Source: Nostocaceae cyanobacterium CSSed10_463m
Lineage (GTDB): Bacteria > Cyanobacteriota > Cyanobacteriia > Cyanobacteriales > Nostocaceae
Reading direction: 5' to 3'
Assembly: GCA_003556955.1 (NCBI GenBank)
Contig: PWQB01000661.1
Span: 1 to 10,641 of the forward strand
DNA length: 10,641 nucleotides
Each line of letters opens with the position of its first letter. Position 1 is the first letter of the stretch. The notes below the pieces were generated by a model that had not been told where the DNA came from, did not search any database, and saw only the letters and a list, made by a program, of their open reading frames with translations. Shown here one piece after another: positions 1 through 8,243 of this stretch. Made by a program: the position numbers and the translations under genes.

Positions 1-189
1 GTTGTGGGGTAGGCATCCTGATTGCCCTTCTTTACTCACTACAATAAATATTAAGTTACTGGTGAGTATATCACTGACATTCTGCAAAATATAGCAATTT
101 TGTCTAACTTCTAAGAGGATGGTTGTAAAGTATCGATTATTACTAGCCCTGGCGAATATAATTCGCCCAAAACTTTTAAAACTTTCTAA
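1..189. other. Non-coding region downstream of the CheA-like gene
   Basis: This AT-rich stretch follows the kinase stop codon and runs to the window edge. I see no supported gene in it. It contains a short hairpin (151-167). Its first 26 bases include a loose GGGTAGGC/GCCC inverted arrangement that resembles the edge of a dispersed cyanobacterial palindromic repeat, but it is cut by the window boundary and cannot be judged. Confidence 0.5.
151..167 (-). terminator. Weak hairpin after the CheA-like gene, possible operon end
   Basis: GGCGAA and TTCGCC form a perfect 6-bp stem around a 5-base loop, 22 bases after the kinase stop codon. No T-run follows it on the minus strand, so it is not a classical intrinsic terminator. 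It may be an RNA 3'-end stabilising hairpin or chance. It is the only compact stem in the downstream region. Confidence 0.25.
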
Positions 190-3099
190 TTAATTAGAAG
201 TTGTTGTTTCGGCAACATTACCAATAATTTCTTCTAGGGTTTTTAATAGTTCTTGCTCATTGTAAGGTTTAGAAAAATACGCCTGCGCTCCTAATTGTAT
301 GGCTAATTGGCGATGTTTGTTACTACTACGAGAAGTTAGCATAGCCACTGGGATATTTTTCATATCTATGCTGGAATTGATGCGACCTAAAAAGCCATAT
401 CCATCCAGGCGAGGCATTTCAATATCACAAATTACAGCTGCAACTTTCAAACCACTTTCCAATTTTTCTAAAGCATCTTGACCATCTTTCGCCTGTTCTA
501 CTTCATATCCTCCTTTTTCGAGAGTTAGGGCTAAAAATCGGCGCACGTTAATTGAGTCATCGATGATTAAAATCGTGCCTTTATCATTGGCTGGGGCTGC
601 TGATATTTTATTATTATCAAAGAACAGAAAGGGCGTTTTTAACCTGACTGATGGGATTTGATTGTTTTTAGGAGTAGGCTGATTGGTCGCAATCCAATAG
701 AGTAAATCGTTGGTATTAACTAATGCTAAGACTCGACCATCTCCCAAAATTGTGCAGTTACTAAAACCTGCGGGTAAAGGTATATTACCCTCGACTTGGC
801 GGATGGCTACTTCTTGTTCACCCCAGCAACGGTCTACTTGGATGGCGACTTGCTGATTATTGCCTTTAACTATTAAGACACTACTAGCATCTATGGCTGG
901 ACGAGTTTCGAGGTCTGGGTTATTGTAGCGGGGACAATTAAATTGGAAGTAACGACCAAGGCGAATCAGTGGTAATGTAGTGTCTTGCCAATTAATGACT
1001 TCGCTATCCGCCATTGATGATATTTGCTCATTTGGGAGTAAGAATATTTCGGAAACAACTTCTGTAGGAAATGCTAATAACATTTTATTGCTTTCTACTA
1101 GCAGAACTCGTGCTACGGAAAGTGTAAATGGTACTGATAAAGTAAAGGTAGTACCAACTCCTAATTCAGTTTGAACGGTAATATCTCCACGGACTAATTT
1201 GAGGTTATTACGCACTATATCCATGCCCACACCTCGACCAGATAAGGCGGTTACTTGGTCGGAAGTGGTGAATCCTGGTTCAAAAATTATTGATAATAGG
1301 TCTTCTTCGCTAGCATTAGCAACTAAAGCCGCATCTAAACCCATCGCTACGGCACGGGAGCGAATTTTTTCTAAAGAAATGCCCCGACCATCATCACGCA
1401 TAGTAATAATTGTGCGATTACCTCGGTGAGTAGCTGTAATTTCAATTAATCCTTGTTCTGGTTTACCCAGTTCACGGCGAGTATTCGGGTCTTCAATTCC
1501 ATGATCAAAAGCATTCCTGAGTAAGTGCATTATCGGCTCATTTAATGCTTCTAAAATGCTGCGTTCAATTAAGGTTTTTCCACCTTCAACTTGCAGACGC
1601 ACATTTTTGCCATACTCAACATTTAAGTCACGCAAAGCTCTAGGAAAGCGCTCGACTAAATCGGATAATGGCCGCATCCGAATGTGAGTCAGTTTTGTTT
1701 GTAATTGTTTGGATGTTTTATTTAGTTTCCGGGCTATTTGATCGGTATCGTCAACGCTTAATTGAATATCTGTGGTGACTTCCTGCACTTGAATAATGGT
1801 TTCCATAACTTCCTGCGATCGCAGGTTTAGTTTGGTATGACGCTCTATTTCTATGGCATCAACTTCTGGTGTATTTTCTTCATTGTTTGATTCTAGGAAT
1901 TTATCACTGGCTACCTTGGCAACTTTATCATAAGCTGTACGTAATTCATGGTTTTCTCGGTCGAGTGTTTGCACTCGCTGATTGAGACTACGCACGAGGT
2001 TACGTAATTTTTCTAGTTGAGCATTTAAGCCATTACGCTGGACAGTCAGTTCCCCGAATAAATCATTAATTTGCTCAAGTTGCTTACTCGGAACTCTTAC
2101 CGTATCTAAAATATCCAGTTCTCTGCTAACAGTTATTTGCTCATCTGTGTGATCGATAAAACTATCATCTGGATTGGTAATTTCTGGATAAACTACGGCA
2201 CTTTCTTCGGGAACATTTACAGATGTTAAATCTGCTGTAGCTTCTGCCTCTTCCATAAATTCAGTTATGGCAGAGGCTGTTGGTTGTGGCAGTTCGGGTA
2301 TATCGGGTATATAGTTTACTGCTGTGTTTAGTTCCAGTTGTGTGGGTAAACTATCTCGTTGATTGGTTAATATTAGAGCTTGCGATCGCCTCCATAATTC
2401 TAATGCTAATTGAGCGACTTCGGGAATGCGATTGCTGGGGACAGTGTTGATATGATGCCCGATGGATTCACAAAGACTCGTAAAGGCTGGTAATTGGAGC
2501 ATTTCGCCCAAACCGCCCAATTCAGCCGCCATAATGGCTACTTCTTCTTGTAGACAGGGCTGATCGCTATCTGCTAATACTGACTCTAGACGCTGCAAAC
2601 ATCCTTCTACTTCAGTTTCAAATAACATGGGGACAATATCTTGTCCATCCTCTGGCGATAACATGGTGGAAGCATCTTCTGGGGTGGGTTCACCCAAGCG
2701 ATCGCGCAGTTCATCAAATACGGGGTAGCAAAAACTACTTAACCACTGCTCTTCTATCTCATTGCCTTGTGATAGTGATTCTAGTATCTGCCGTAACCAG
2801 TCAACTCCAGACAGTAGTAAACTGGGTAGTTCCCGGTCAATATTTCGAGAATTTTTCCAGGTTTTGAGGACTTTAAAAGAATCTTCCAGACGGTGAGATA
2901 AATCACTCAGCGTCCGAAATCCCATCATCCCCGCGCCGCCTTTGATAGAATGGGCAGCTCGTAGTGCAGCATTTATTCTATCTAAATCAATACGATGATT
3001 GGTGTCGATTTCCAATAACACCGCTTCTAAAACATTCAGGTAATCTCTCGCTTCTTCCAGAAACTGCATCTGGATTTCCAGTTCTTTATCCTTTGACAT
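190..3099 (-). CDS. hmpE: Hybrid CheA-type histidine kinase with C-terminal receiver (HmpE/PilL-like)
   Basis: This is the kinase core of the cluster, 969 residues and probably cytoplasmic in a receptor array. It autophosphorylates an Hpt histidine using ATP and passes phosphate to receivers. In order: an Hpt domain with H50 in AAHSIKGGAG; a second Hpt-like helical region (about 155-245) with no histidine at the equivalent place (E193); an acidic linker; a coiled dimerisation region (about 335-475); an ATPase with N-box HLLRNAFDHGIE (525-536), DDGRGI (569-574), FEPGFTT (606-612) and GRGVGMD (621-627); a CheW-like domain (about 660-805); and a receiver (about 843-960) with D847/D848, phospho-acceptor D892, T922 and K944. 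No CheY-binding P2 domain is apparent. The ATG at 3099 has no clear Shine-Dalgarno sequence and lies just after a heptamer repeat array. Family and cluster order are certain; the hmpE name rests on order and architecture. Confidence 0.93.
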   Translation of the reverse strand: MSKDKELEIQMQFLEEARDYLNVLEAVLLEIDTNHRIDLDRINAALRAAHSIKGGAGMMGFRTLSDLSHRLEDSFKVLKTWKNSRNIDRELPSLLLSGVDWLRQILESLSQGNEIEEQWLSSFCYPVFDELRDRLGEPTPEDASTMLSPEDGQDIVPMLFETEVEGCLQRLESVLADSDQPCLQEEVAIMAAELGGLGEMLQLPAFTSLCESIGHHINTVPSNRIPEVAQLALELWRRSQALILTNQRDSLPTQLELNTAVNYIPDIPELPQPTASAITEFMEEAEATADLTSVNVPEESAVVYPEITNPDDSFIDHTDEQITVSRELDILDTVRVPSKQLEQINDLFGELTVQRNGLNAQLEKLRNLVRSLNQRVQTLDRENHELRTAYDKVAKVASDKFLESNNEENTPEVDAIEIERHTKLNLRSQEVMETIIQVQEVTTDIQLSVDDTDQIARKLNKTSKQLQTKLTHIRMRPLSDLVERFPRALRDLNVEYGKNVRLQVEGGKTLIERSILEALNEPIMHLLRNAFDHGIEDPNTRRELGKPEQGLIEITATHRGNRTIITMRDDGRGISLEKIRSRAVAMGLDAALVANASEEDLLSIIFEPGFTTSDQVTALSGRGVGMDIVRNNLKLVRGDITVQTELGVGTTFTLSVPFTLSVARVLLVESNKMLLAFPTEVVSEIFLLPNEQISSMADSEVINWQDTTLPLIRLGRYFQFNCPRYNNPDLETRPAIDASSVLIVKGNNQQVAIQVDRCWGEQEVAIRQVEGNIPLPAGFSNCTILGDGRVLALVNTNDLLYWIATNQPTPKNNQIPSVRLKTPFLFFDNNKISAAPANDKGTILIIDDSINVRRFLALTLEKGGYEVEQAKDGQDALEKLESGLKVAAVICDIEMPRLDGYGFLGRINSSIDMKNIPVAMLTSRSSNKHRQLAIQLGAQAYFSKPYNEQELLKTLEEIIGNVAETTTSN

Positions 3100-3111
3100 A
3101 GTTTTTTATTT

Positions 3112-3146
3112 AGTCATTAGTCATTAGTTATTAGTCATTAGTTAAG
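3112..3146. repeat. STRR-type heptamer tandem repeat before the CheA-like gene
   Basis: Five tandem 7-base units read on the plus strand AGTCATT, AGTCATT, AGTTATT, AGTCATT and AGTTAAG, the last degenerate. Short tandemly repeated repetitive (STRR) heptamers are characteristic of heterocystous cyanobacteria. The array fills half of the 68-base gap between the receptor stop codon and the kinase start codon, beginning 12 bases upstream of that ATG. It therefore lies where a ribosome binding site would be expected. Confidence 0.85.
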
Positions 3147-3167
3147 TATTTTCCAGCCATAATTTGC

Positions 3168-5396
3168 TTAACTAACCTTGAAAGTTTCCATAGTTTCTTG
3201 TAATTGCTGGGAAATATCTACAGTTTGATGCAAAGATTTGGAAACCACAGATGAAGAATCGCTAGTACGTTGCGAAATAGCAGCGATATCTTGCATCAAT
3301 TCACTAACAGCTTGGGATGTTTGTAACTGAGATGCAGTTGCAGTGGAAATGGACTGGACTAAAAAATCTATTTGTTGCGATACATCCAAAATTTGACTGA
3401 GATTTTGCTTGGCATCTTCGACAATTTCAGTTCCTGCTACTACTTGTGAAGTTCCTATTTCCATAGCTTGTACCACTTCGCTGGTTTCCCGTTGAATATT
3501 CTCGACAATTTCCTCAATTTCTTGGGTAGCTGAAGCACTGCGAATGGCTAATTCTCCCACTTCTTCCGCCACCACAGCAAAACCTTGTCCTTCCTCACCG
3601 GCGCGGGCGGCTTCTATGCCGGCGTTGATGGCGAGTAAGTTGGTTTGGATGGCGATTTGGTTAATTAAAGATACCACACGAGAAATTTGTTGAGAAGATT
3701 CTCCCAACCGTTTGACTTTCTTGGCTGTGTCGTCCACGGTTTCCCGTAAACTCAGAATATTTTGTACTGTCAAATCCATAGCTTGGCCACTTTTCGTAGC
3801 TGTGTGGGCAGCACTATTGGCAATTGTTGCTGCTTTTTGAGCATTTTCGGCGACGCTTTTCATGAAATCAGTGATTTGATCCACAGCATCCAGGGTGCGG
3901 TTAATTTCAGCAGCTTGGGTAATTGCGTCCTCTGCTAGTTGGCTGATGGCTGTTTCATTGGCCGCAACTGCGCCATTAACTTGAGTAGCAACTTGTTTAA
4001 CTTGGGTGACAATATCTCTGAGACTTTCTACTATGGAATTAAAAAAGTCGGCTACAGTACCAATTTCCCCAGCTGTGACATCTGCACGTACTGTTAAGTC
4101 ACCTTGAGCAGCACCTTCTACTTGACTGAGTAGTTCTAAAAGTTGGGTTTGTAGGGGTTGATTAGAAACTTTTTCCCCAGGATGATTGATTTTTAGTTGT
4201 TGAGTTAAAACCTGTAATTGGACAGCTATTTGGTTGAAATTGGCACTAATGACGGCTAAATCTCCTGATTTTGTGGTTTCCCAACGGGTATCGAGTTCTC
4301 CTTGAGCCAACTTTGATAAAGCGGTGGTCAGCGTTAAAATTGGTTTTGTACTATACTTGGTGATCCCAAGTGCGATCGCAGCTGTAATTAATGCTAAGAG
4401 TAATGTGCTAATGGTGATTGTTTGTAACAATTGTCTTTGAGGTGCAAAGGCAATGGCTGCATCTGTAGTCAAAATTAATTGCCAGTTTAAATCAGGTAAA
4501 CCCTCCAATTTGATTGATGGAATATAACTGATTAATTGGGGCTTTTGATTAATTGTTTGAATTGTTGTTAAACTATCTGCTTGATTGGCTGTTGTGAGAT
4601 TAGCTAAACCGGGATATTCTGCCCCTAATAATTCGGTTTGGGGACTGAGAAAAACTTTTCCTGAACTGTCTAGCAAATAATATTGACTACCATTAGCTGT
4701 ATAGTTCTGAGCTATGTCTGCTAAAGATTGTACAGATATACTGGCGCTGACTACAGCGATGGTTTGATTTCTCACCGCATCTTTAATAGGTGCGGTAATA
4801 TTTATGACTGAGTTTTCTGGCTGACTAATTACAGGCACATCTTTTTGGAGAATTTCCTCAAATTCCTGTGTGTTTTTGACATTATTTGAAGATGCGCCCG
4901 TTGATTGGACAATTAAGTTTTGAGCAGGATAAAAAATGGCAATACTGTTATAAGCTTTATGAGTATTGACAAAGCTATTTAAAAAAACTTGTTTGTCGGC
5001 AGTATTTGTATTTAGACTGGGATTTGTAAAAAATGGTGAATTGGAGATAATCTGAATATCTTCATGTCGCCCCAGCATAAAGCTGTTTATTTGCTCTGAT
5101 AATCTGCTAGCTTTTGCTGCATGAGATTGGTTAATTTGTTTCGTGAGCGATTTATGAGCCAGGCTATAAGCGATCGCACCTATGCCCAATGTTGGTAAAG
5201 TTGTGATGGCGATCGCTACAATTGCCGCTTTTGTACCTAAACTGAGTCTTTGAATATATTCCACCACATAATTCCGATGATAATGATTAGCCGTTTCTGT
5301 ATTATACGTACTAGGCGATTCTACTTGACTATCAGTAATTAAATTTGTCCGATTTTGAGGCTGACTATTTTTATCCGTGTTACTCCGATTAAACAT
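3168..5396 (-). CDS. hmpD: Methyl-accepting chemotaxis-like receptor, two membrane segments (HmpD/PilJ-like)
   Basis: This is a 742-residue chemoreceptor in the inner membrane. A polar N-terminal tail (1-52) precedes membrane segment 1 (about 57-80). A periplasmic sensor of about 240 residues follows and looks like a dCache/Cache-type domain by length and pattern. Membrane segment 2 is at about 323-346, then a HAMP domain (about 347-400) and a probable second HAMP (about 418-470). The long signalling coiled coil has its hairpin tip around [17 protein letters not shown] (594-610), which contacts CheW and CheA. The C-terminus ends ETFKVS, without a recognisable CheR-tethering pentapeptide of the NWETF type. 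The ligand cannot be told from sequence. No GAF or phytochrome module is present, so it is not one of the phototaxis receptors. It lies 58 bases after the CheW-like gene. The ATG at 5396 lacks an obvious Shine-Dalgarno sequence. Confidence 0.93.
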   Translation of the reverse strand: MFNRSNTDKNSQPQNRTNLITDSQVESPSTYNTETANHYHRNYVVEYIQRLSLGTKAAIVAIAITTLPTLGIGAIAYSLAHKSLTKQINQSHAAKASRLSEQINSFMLGRHEDIQIISNSPFFTNPSLNTNTADKQVFLNSFVNTHKAYNSIAIFYPAQNLIVQSTGASSNNVKNTQEFEEILQKDVPVISQPENSVINITAPIKDAVRNQTIAVVSASISVQSLADIAQNYTANGSQYYLLDSSGKVFLSPQTELLGAEYPGLANLTTANQADSLTTIQTINQKPQLISYIPSIKLEGLPDLNWQLILTTDAAIAFAPQRQLLQTITISTLLLALITAAIALGITKYSTKPILTLTTALSKLAQGELDTRWETTKSGDLAVISANFNQIAVQLQVLTQQLKINHPGEKVSNQPLQTQLLELLSQVEGAAQGDLTVRADVTAGEIGTVADFFNSIVESLRDIVTQVKQVATQVNGAVAANETAISQLAEDAITQAAEINRTLDAVDQITDFMKSVAENAQKAATIANSAAHTATKSGQAMDLTVQNILSLRETVDDTAKKVKRLGESSQQISRVVSLINQIAIQTNLLAINAGIEAARAGEEGQGFAVVAEEVGELAIRSASATQEIEEIVENIQRETSEVVQAMEIGTSQVVAGTEIVEDAKQNLSQILDVSQQIDFLVQSISTATASQLQTSQAVSELMQDIAAISQRTSDSSSVVSKSLHQTVDISQQLQETMETFKVS

Positions 5397-5454
5397 ACTG
5401 TAATTTTATAGAATAGAGAAATCAGTATACTAAAAATCTGAATTTTGTTAGTAC

Positions 5455-5952
5455 CTAATCACTGCGAAACATAGGAGAATTTACCAGAAATTGGGCATCT
5501 AAAACCAGCAAAGTTTCTGCTTCTTGAACAATGCATCCACGTAAATAAGGCACTAAACTAGATGCTACTTGTCCCACAGGAGACTGAATATCATCAGACT
5601 TAAATTTTGTTATCCCCTTGATTTCGTGGACAACTAAACCTAAAAGCAGTGATTCCGCCTTAATGACGATGATATTATATTGTTTTAATCGCTGCTCTAA
5701 AGATACTAAATTCAGCATTTTTGGCAAATCGATTGCCCAAATTATGCGACTCCGCCAATTCATTAAACCTAGTATACAAGGCAGCATATTTGGCATAGAT
5801 GTTACAGATTCAACAGGTAAGTTAACTGCTTCTTGGGTATAATCCATTGATACAATAGCAGTAGTTTGTTGATTTAATTTAAACTTGAGATAGCTATTTT
5901 CCAAATTATTTTGATTTGGTTGCTTCTCAACTAAAATTCTAGAATTATTCAT
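5455..5952 (-). CDS. hmpC: CheW-like coupling protein (HmpC/PilI-like)
   Basis: This 165-residue single CheW domain would couple the receptor hairpin tip to the CheW-like domain of the kinase. A short variable N-terminus (1-20) precedes the beta-barrel core. The most diagnostic segment is ILGLMNWRSRIIWAIDLPKML (60-80), read in parts as LGLMNW, R67 and AIDL. R67 matches the conserved arginine of the CheW NLRG motif, while the following glycine is replaced by S68. The start at 5952 lies only 4 bases after the stop codon of the CheY-like gene, so the two are almost certainly co-transcribed and may be translationally coupled. No separate Shine-Dalgarno sequence is visible. The CheW assignment is firm; the hmpC name is by cluster position. 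Confidence 0.92.
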   Translation of the reverse strand: MNNSRILVEKQPNQNNLENSYLKFKLNQQTTAIVSMDYTQEAVNLPVESVTSMPNMLPCILGLMNWRSRIIWAIDLPKMLNLVSLEQRLKQYNIIVIKAESLLLGLVVHEIKGITKFKSDDIQSPVGQVASSLVPYLRGCIVQEAETLLVLDAQFLVNSPMFRSD

Positions 5953-5956
5953 AGTT

Positions 5957-6334
5957 TTAAAGCACTACTGATTTAATAGCACGCAATAGTTGTTCGCGTG
6001 TATATGGCTTAGTTAGATAGAAATCTGCTCCTTGTTTCATTGCCCATAATCTATCAATTTCTTGATTTTTAGAGCTGCAAATAACTATGGGTACTTTTTG
6101 AGTTACGGGATTTTTTTTCAGGGAACGGCACAATTCAAATCCACTCATTCCCGGCATAACTACATCAGTAACAATTGCGTCTGGTTGTTCTGATAAAACT
6201 TTTTCCAGAGCTTCTTTGCCATTAGCAGCCTTAATAACATGACAACCACTATCTTTAAGATAATAGCTCATGAGTTCTAATTCACTGGGTGAGTCTTCTA
6301 CAATCAAAATTTTTCCAACCAAGGTAAGACTCAT
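5957..6334 (-). CDS. hmpB: CheY-like single-domain response regulator (HmpB/PilH-like)
   Basis: This 125-residue protein is a stand-alone receiver domain with no output domain. The full active site is present: acidic pair E13/D14 (IVEDSP), phospho-acceptor D57 (TDVVMPG), S87 at the Ser/Thr switch position (CSSKN) and K109 (LTKPY), with an aromatic residue at Y106. It should be phosphorylated by the CheA-like kinase of the cluster and act on the motility apparatus by protein contact. The ATG at 6334 has the best ribosome binding site of the cluster, and the gene stops 4 bases before the CheW-like start. PilH/HmpB-type naming is inferred from gene order. Confidence 0.94.
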   Translation of the reverse strand: MSLTLVGKILIVEDSPSELELMSYYLKDSGCHVIKAANGKEALEKVLSEQPDAIVTDVVMPGMSGFELCRSLKKNPVTQKVPIVICSSKNQEIDRLWAMKQGADFYLTKPYTREQLLRAIKSVVL

Positions 6335-6341
6335 ATTTTAA

Positions 6342-6347
6342 TCTCCT
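6342..6347 (-). promoter_or_regulatory. Shine-Dalgarno sequence of the CheY-like gene
   Basis: AGGAGA on the minus strand lies 7 bases before the ATG at 6334 and supports that start. It is the only clear Shine-Dalgarno motif among the five cluster genes. A TATAAT hexamer (minus, 6363-6358) lies just upstream of it but has no matching -35, so I do not call an internal promoter. Confidence 0.75.
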
Positions 6348-6402
6348 GAAAACATAAATTATATATTAATAAACTGGTTTTTTTTGGTGAGGCGTGACTA
6401 AC

Positions 6403-7470
6403 CTAATCAAGGTATTTAAACACCATTCTGAGTAAATCCGGTTGTGTAAAAGGTTTAGTCAAATACCCAGAGGCTCTGACCATTTTGGCTTTAGCTCTAT
6501 CGATAAATCCTGTTCTGCCTGTCACCATAATAATGGGGGTATTCTTAAAATTTGAATGCCTTCGTAATAAAGAACATAATTCATAGCCGTCTAAATTGGG
6601 CATTTCCACATCTAGTAAAATTAGGTCTGGTTTACTACGCAGAATCTGCATTAAGGCTTTGACAGGATCGTTGATGGTGACAACTGTAAATGTATTGCCA
6701 TCTAAAAAAAGTTTAATGGAATTTAGCACCGTTTGACTATCATCAATACAGGCAATTGTATATAGAGTTTTTTTGACAACAAGTTGAGAATTGTTTTGAT
6801 TGCTGTTTTCACCAGCCTTTAAATTATTTGGTGGAGAAATTTGTTGCCCATTGGGGAATTTAGTCTGAATTGGAGGCGATTGGGTGACAGGTAAAACAGA
6901 AGAAGCCTGACCTGTGTTGACTGGTGACTGAATATTTGACCGATTTCGTAACTGCTTTTGACAGTATTCAACTAGTAGCCGCAAGTCTAAATGGCAGAAC
7001 TTGGGTAATTCATCCCAGGAACTCTCAAGAGAAAATTCATAATTCCCTTCTTTTAATCCCAAAAATGTTTCTAGAACTTCTTTGGCTAATTCATATATCA
7101 GGGTTTCGGCTTGCTTGGGGGTGAGATGTTTCTGATTAACTAACCAGCAAATTGCTTGATAATCTGCATAAGGCATAGACTGATGTTCGTTTTTTGGTTC
7201 AAACATCAGCCGCATTTGGACGCGAATAGCACTGTTGAGAGTCGGAATTTCTTGACTCAAACGTTGTAAGTGATGATCAAGACGCTCAAATAGTCTATCG
7301 GAATAAGAGGCATAAGTCAGTTTACCGTCCTCTATATTAATTGACCAAGCAGCCGTTTGAGTAAGTACGCGTAAGCAACCAGTAGCATGGCGGCTAGTTA
7401 GTTGTGCTAATAGAGACAAGGGATGTAGTTTCTGGGGTAACCAGTAGCCACTTAGAGGGGTCGTACTCAT
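6403..7470 (-). CDS. hmpA: PatA-like response regulator (PATAN domain plus receiver; HmpA/PilG-like)
   Basis: This 355-residue protein is the first gene of the cluster. The N-terminal part (about 1-175) resembles the PATAN/DUF4388-type domain of cyanobacterial PatA-family regulators: a GCLRV..W.I..GKL.YA pattern near 31-55, then helices rich in E, L and K. A Gln/Asn/Pro/Ser-rich linker (about 176-233) leads to a C-terminal receiver with D243/D244 (CIDDSQ), phospho-acceptor D287 (LLDVEMPNLDGYE), T317 (MVTG) and K339 (YLTKPF). PatA-family proteins act in heterocyst patterning (PatA) and in pilus-dependent motility (PilG, PixG), with no DNA-binding domain. Heading a CheY-CheW-MCP-CheA cluster favours the motility role over PatA itself. 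The ATG at 7470 is preceded by A/T-rich sequence without a strong Shine-Dalgarno motif. A 68-base gap separates it from the CheY-like gene. Confidence 0.9.
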   Translation of the reverse strand: MSTTPLSGYWLPQKLHPLSLLAQLTSRHATGCLRVLTQTAAWSINIEDGKLTYASYSDRLFERLDHHLQRLSQEIPTLNSAIRVQMRLMFEPKNEHQSMPYADYQAICWLVNQKHLTPKQAETLIYELAKEVLETFLGLKEGNYEFSLESSWDELPKFCHLDLRLLVEYCQKQLRNRSNIQSPVNTGQASSVLPVTQSPPIQTKFPNGQQISPPNNLKAGENSNQNNSQLVVKKTLYTIACIDDSQTVLNSIKLFLDGNTFTVVTINDPVKALMQILRSKPDLILLDVEMPNLDGYELCSLLRRHSNFKNTPIIMVTGRTGFIDRAKAKMVRASGYLTKPFTQPDLLRMVFKYLD

Positions 7471-7678
7471 TTTACTTTTATTTTATTAGCTCAATTTATA
7501 CAATAGCTGCGCCACATTTCCCCATAAATTTTAATTCATAACTTGTTGTAATATCAAATACAAAACTTTCACGACGGGATTTGTGGTTAAACTCAGTCAC
7601 AACAAGGTTTTTTTCGATAATCAAATTTCGTGAATTACTCAGGTCAGGTAATTTTACTTTTAAGTGATGACCAAGTAA

Positions 7679-7706
7679 ATAATACTGCTAAATTGACAAA
7701 ATTCAA
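7679..7706 (-). promoter_or_regulatory. Candidate promoter of the chemotaxis-like cluster
   Basis: On the minus strand TTGAAT (7706-7701) is followed after 16 bases by TATTAT (7684-7679), a fair fit to a housekeeping-type promoter. It would give a leader of about 200 bases before the ATG at 7470. In Nostoc the related locus is induced during hormogonium differentiation through alternative sigma factors, so the true start could lie elsewhere. A second TATAAA (minus, near 7500-7495) sits closer to the gene but without a -35. Confidence 0.3.
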
Positions 7707-7909
7707 CTGTGGCTTTCTCTGTATTTATACTTGAATGTAATCGGATGGGAGAATCTCAGAGCATTTATTTAGTAAAATCAAGGAAAATTTAGATAAATTA
7801 ACCATAAAACTTAGCTCAACTTCGTTTTATTGCAATTATCTATATGATGCCCACTTTTGGACATATTATTAAATAATGGGTTTAAATATTGACCAAATAT
7901 TTTAAAGGT

Positions 7910-7917
7910 GCGATCGC
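7910..7917. repeat. HIP1 octamer in non-coding DNA
   Basis: GCGATCGC, the highly iterated palindrome of many cyanobacterial genomes. It is the only one of the ten copies in this window that falls outside a gene. Confidence 0.9.
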
Positions 7918-8019
7918 CTATCTTCCCTGATCATCTCTGCTACGTTACATCAGCCAGAAAATCCCTATCTATAAAAAATTTTGTATCTTTGCTCACCCTA
8001 GTTCGACCCTTTTATCTCA

Positions 8020-8163
8020 TGTAGGGGCGGGTTCACAGATATGACTAATTATCAACGATGATTTGGGTAAACCCGCCCCGATATGTTTGATTTACAACCA
8101 TAACGGGCAGGTTCATATATATAATCAATTATCAACGATGATGTTGGCAAACCTGCCCCTACA
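8020..8163. repeat. Composite inverted repeat, two related palindromic units (MITE-like)
   Basis: Unit 1 has perfect 10-base arms GGGGCGGGTT (8024-8033) and AACCCGCCCC (8070-8079). Unit 2 has perfect 9-base arms GGGCAGGTT (8105-8113) and AACCTGCCC (8150-8158). Both carry the same 16-base core, AATTATCAACGATGAT, at 8047-8062 and 8127-8142, exactly 80 bases apart and in the same orientation. The outer ends of the whole element, TGTAGGGGCGGGTT (8020-8033) and AACCTGCCCCTACA (8150-8163), are also inverted repeats with one mismatch in 14. No transposase is encoded. It resembles small non-autonomous palindromic repeats common in Nostoc-type genomes; the identity of the parent element is unknown. 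Confidence 0.8.
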
Positions 8164-8243
8164 TTACGGGAAATCAAACGAACATAGATACATTTTTTTA
8201 GAATTTTGAATTGGTAAGCTGGTTCCTCAAAATTTAAATTAAT

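Noticed and set aside
6403..7470. Identification of the first cluster gene as the heterocyst-pattern gene patA itself
   Set aside because: The protein is of the PatA family, but its place at the head of a CheY-CheW-MCP-CheA cluster fits the HmpA/PilG motility role better.
7561..7606. ACTTTCACGACGGGATTTG resembling part of a Nostoc CRISPR repeat
   Set aside because: It occurs once. There are no regularly spaced copies and no cas gene, so it is not an array.
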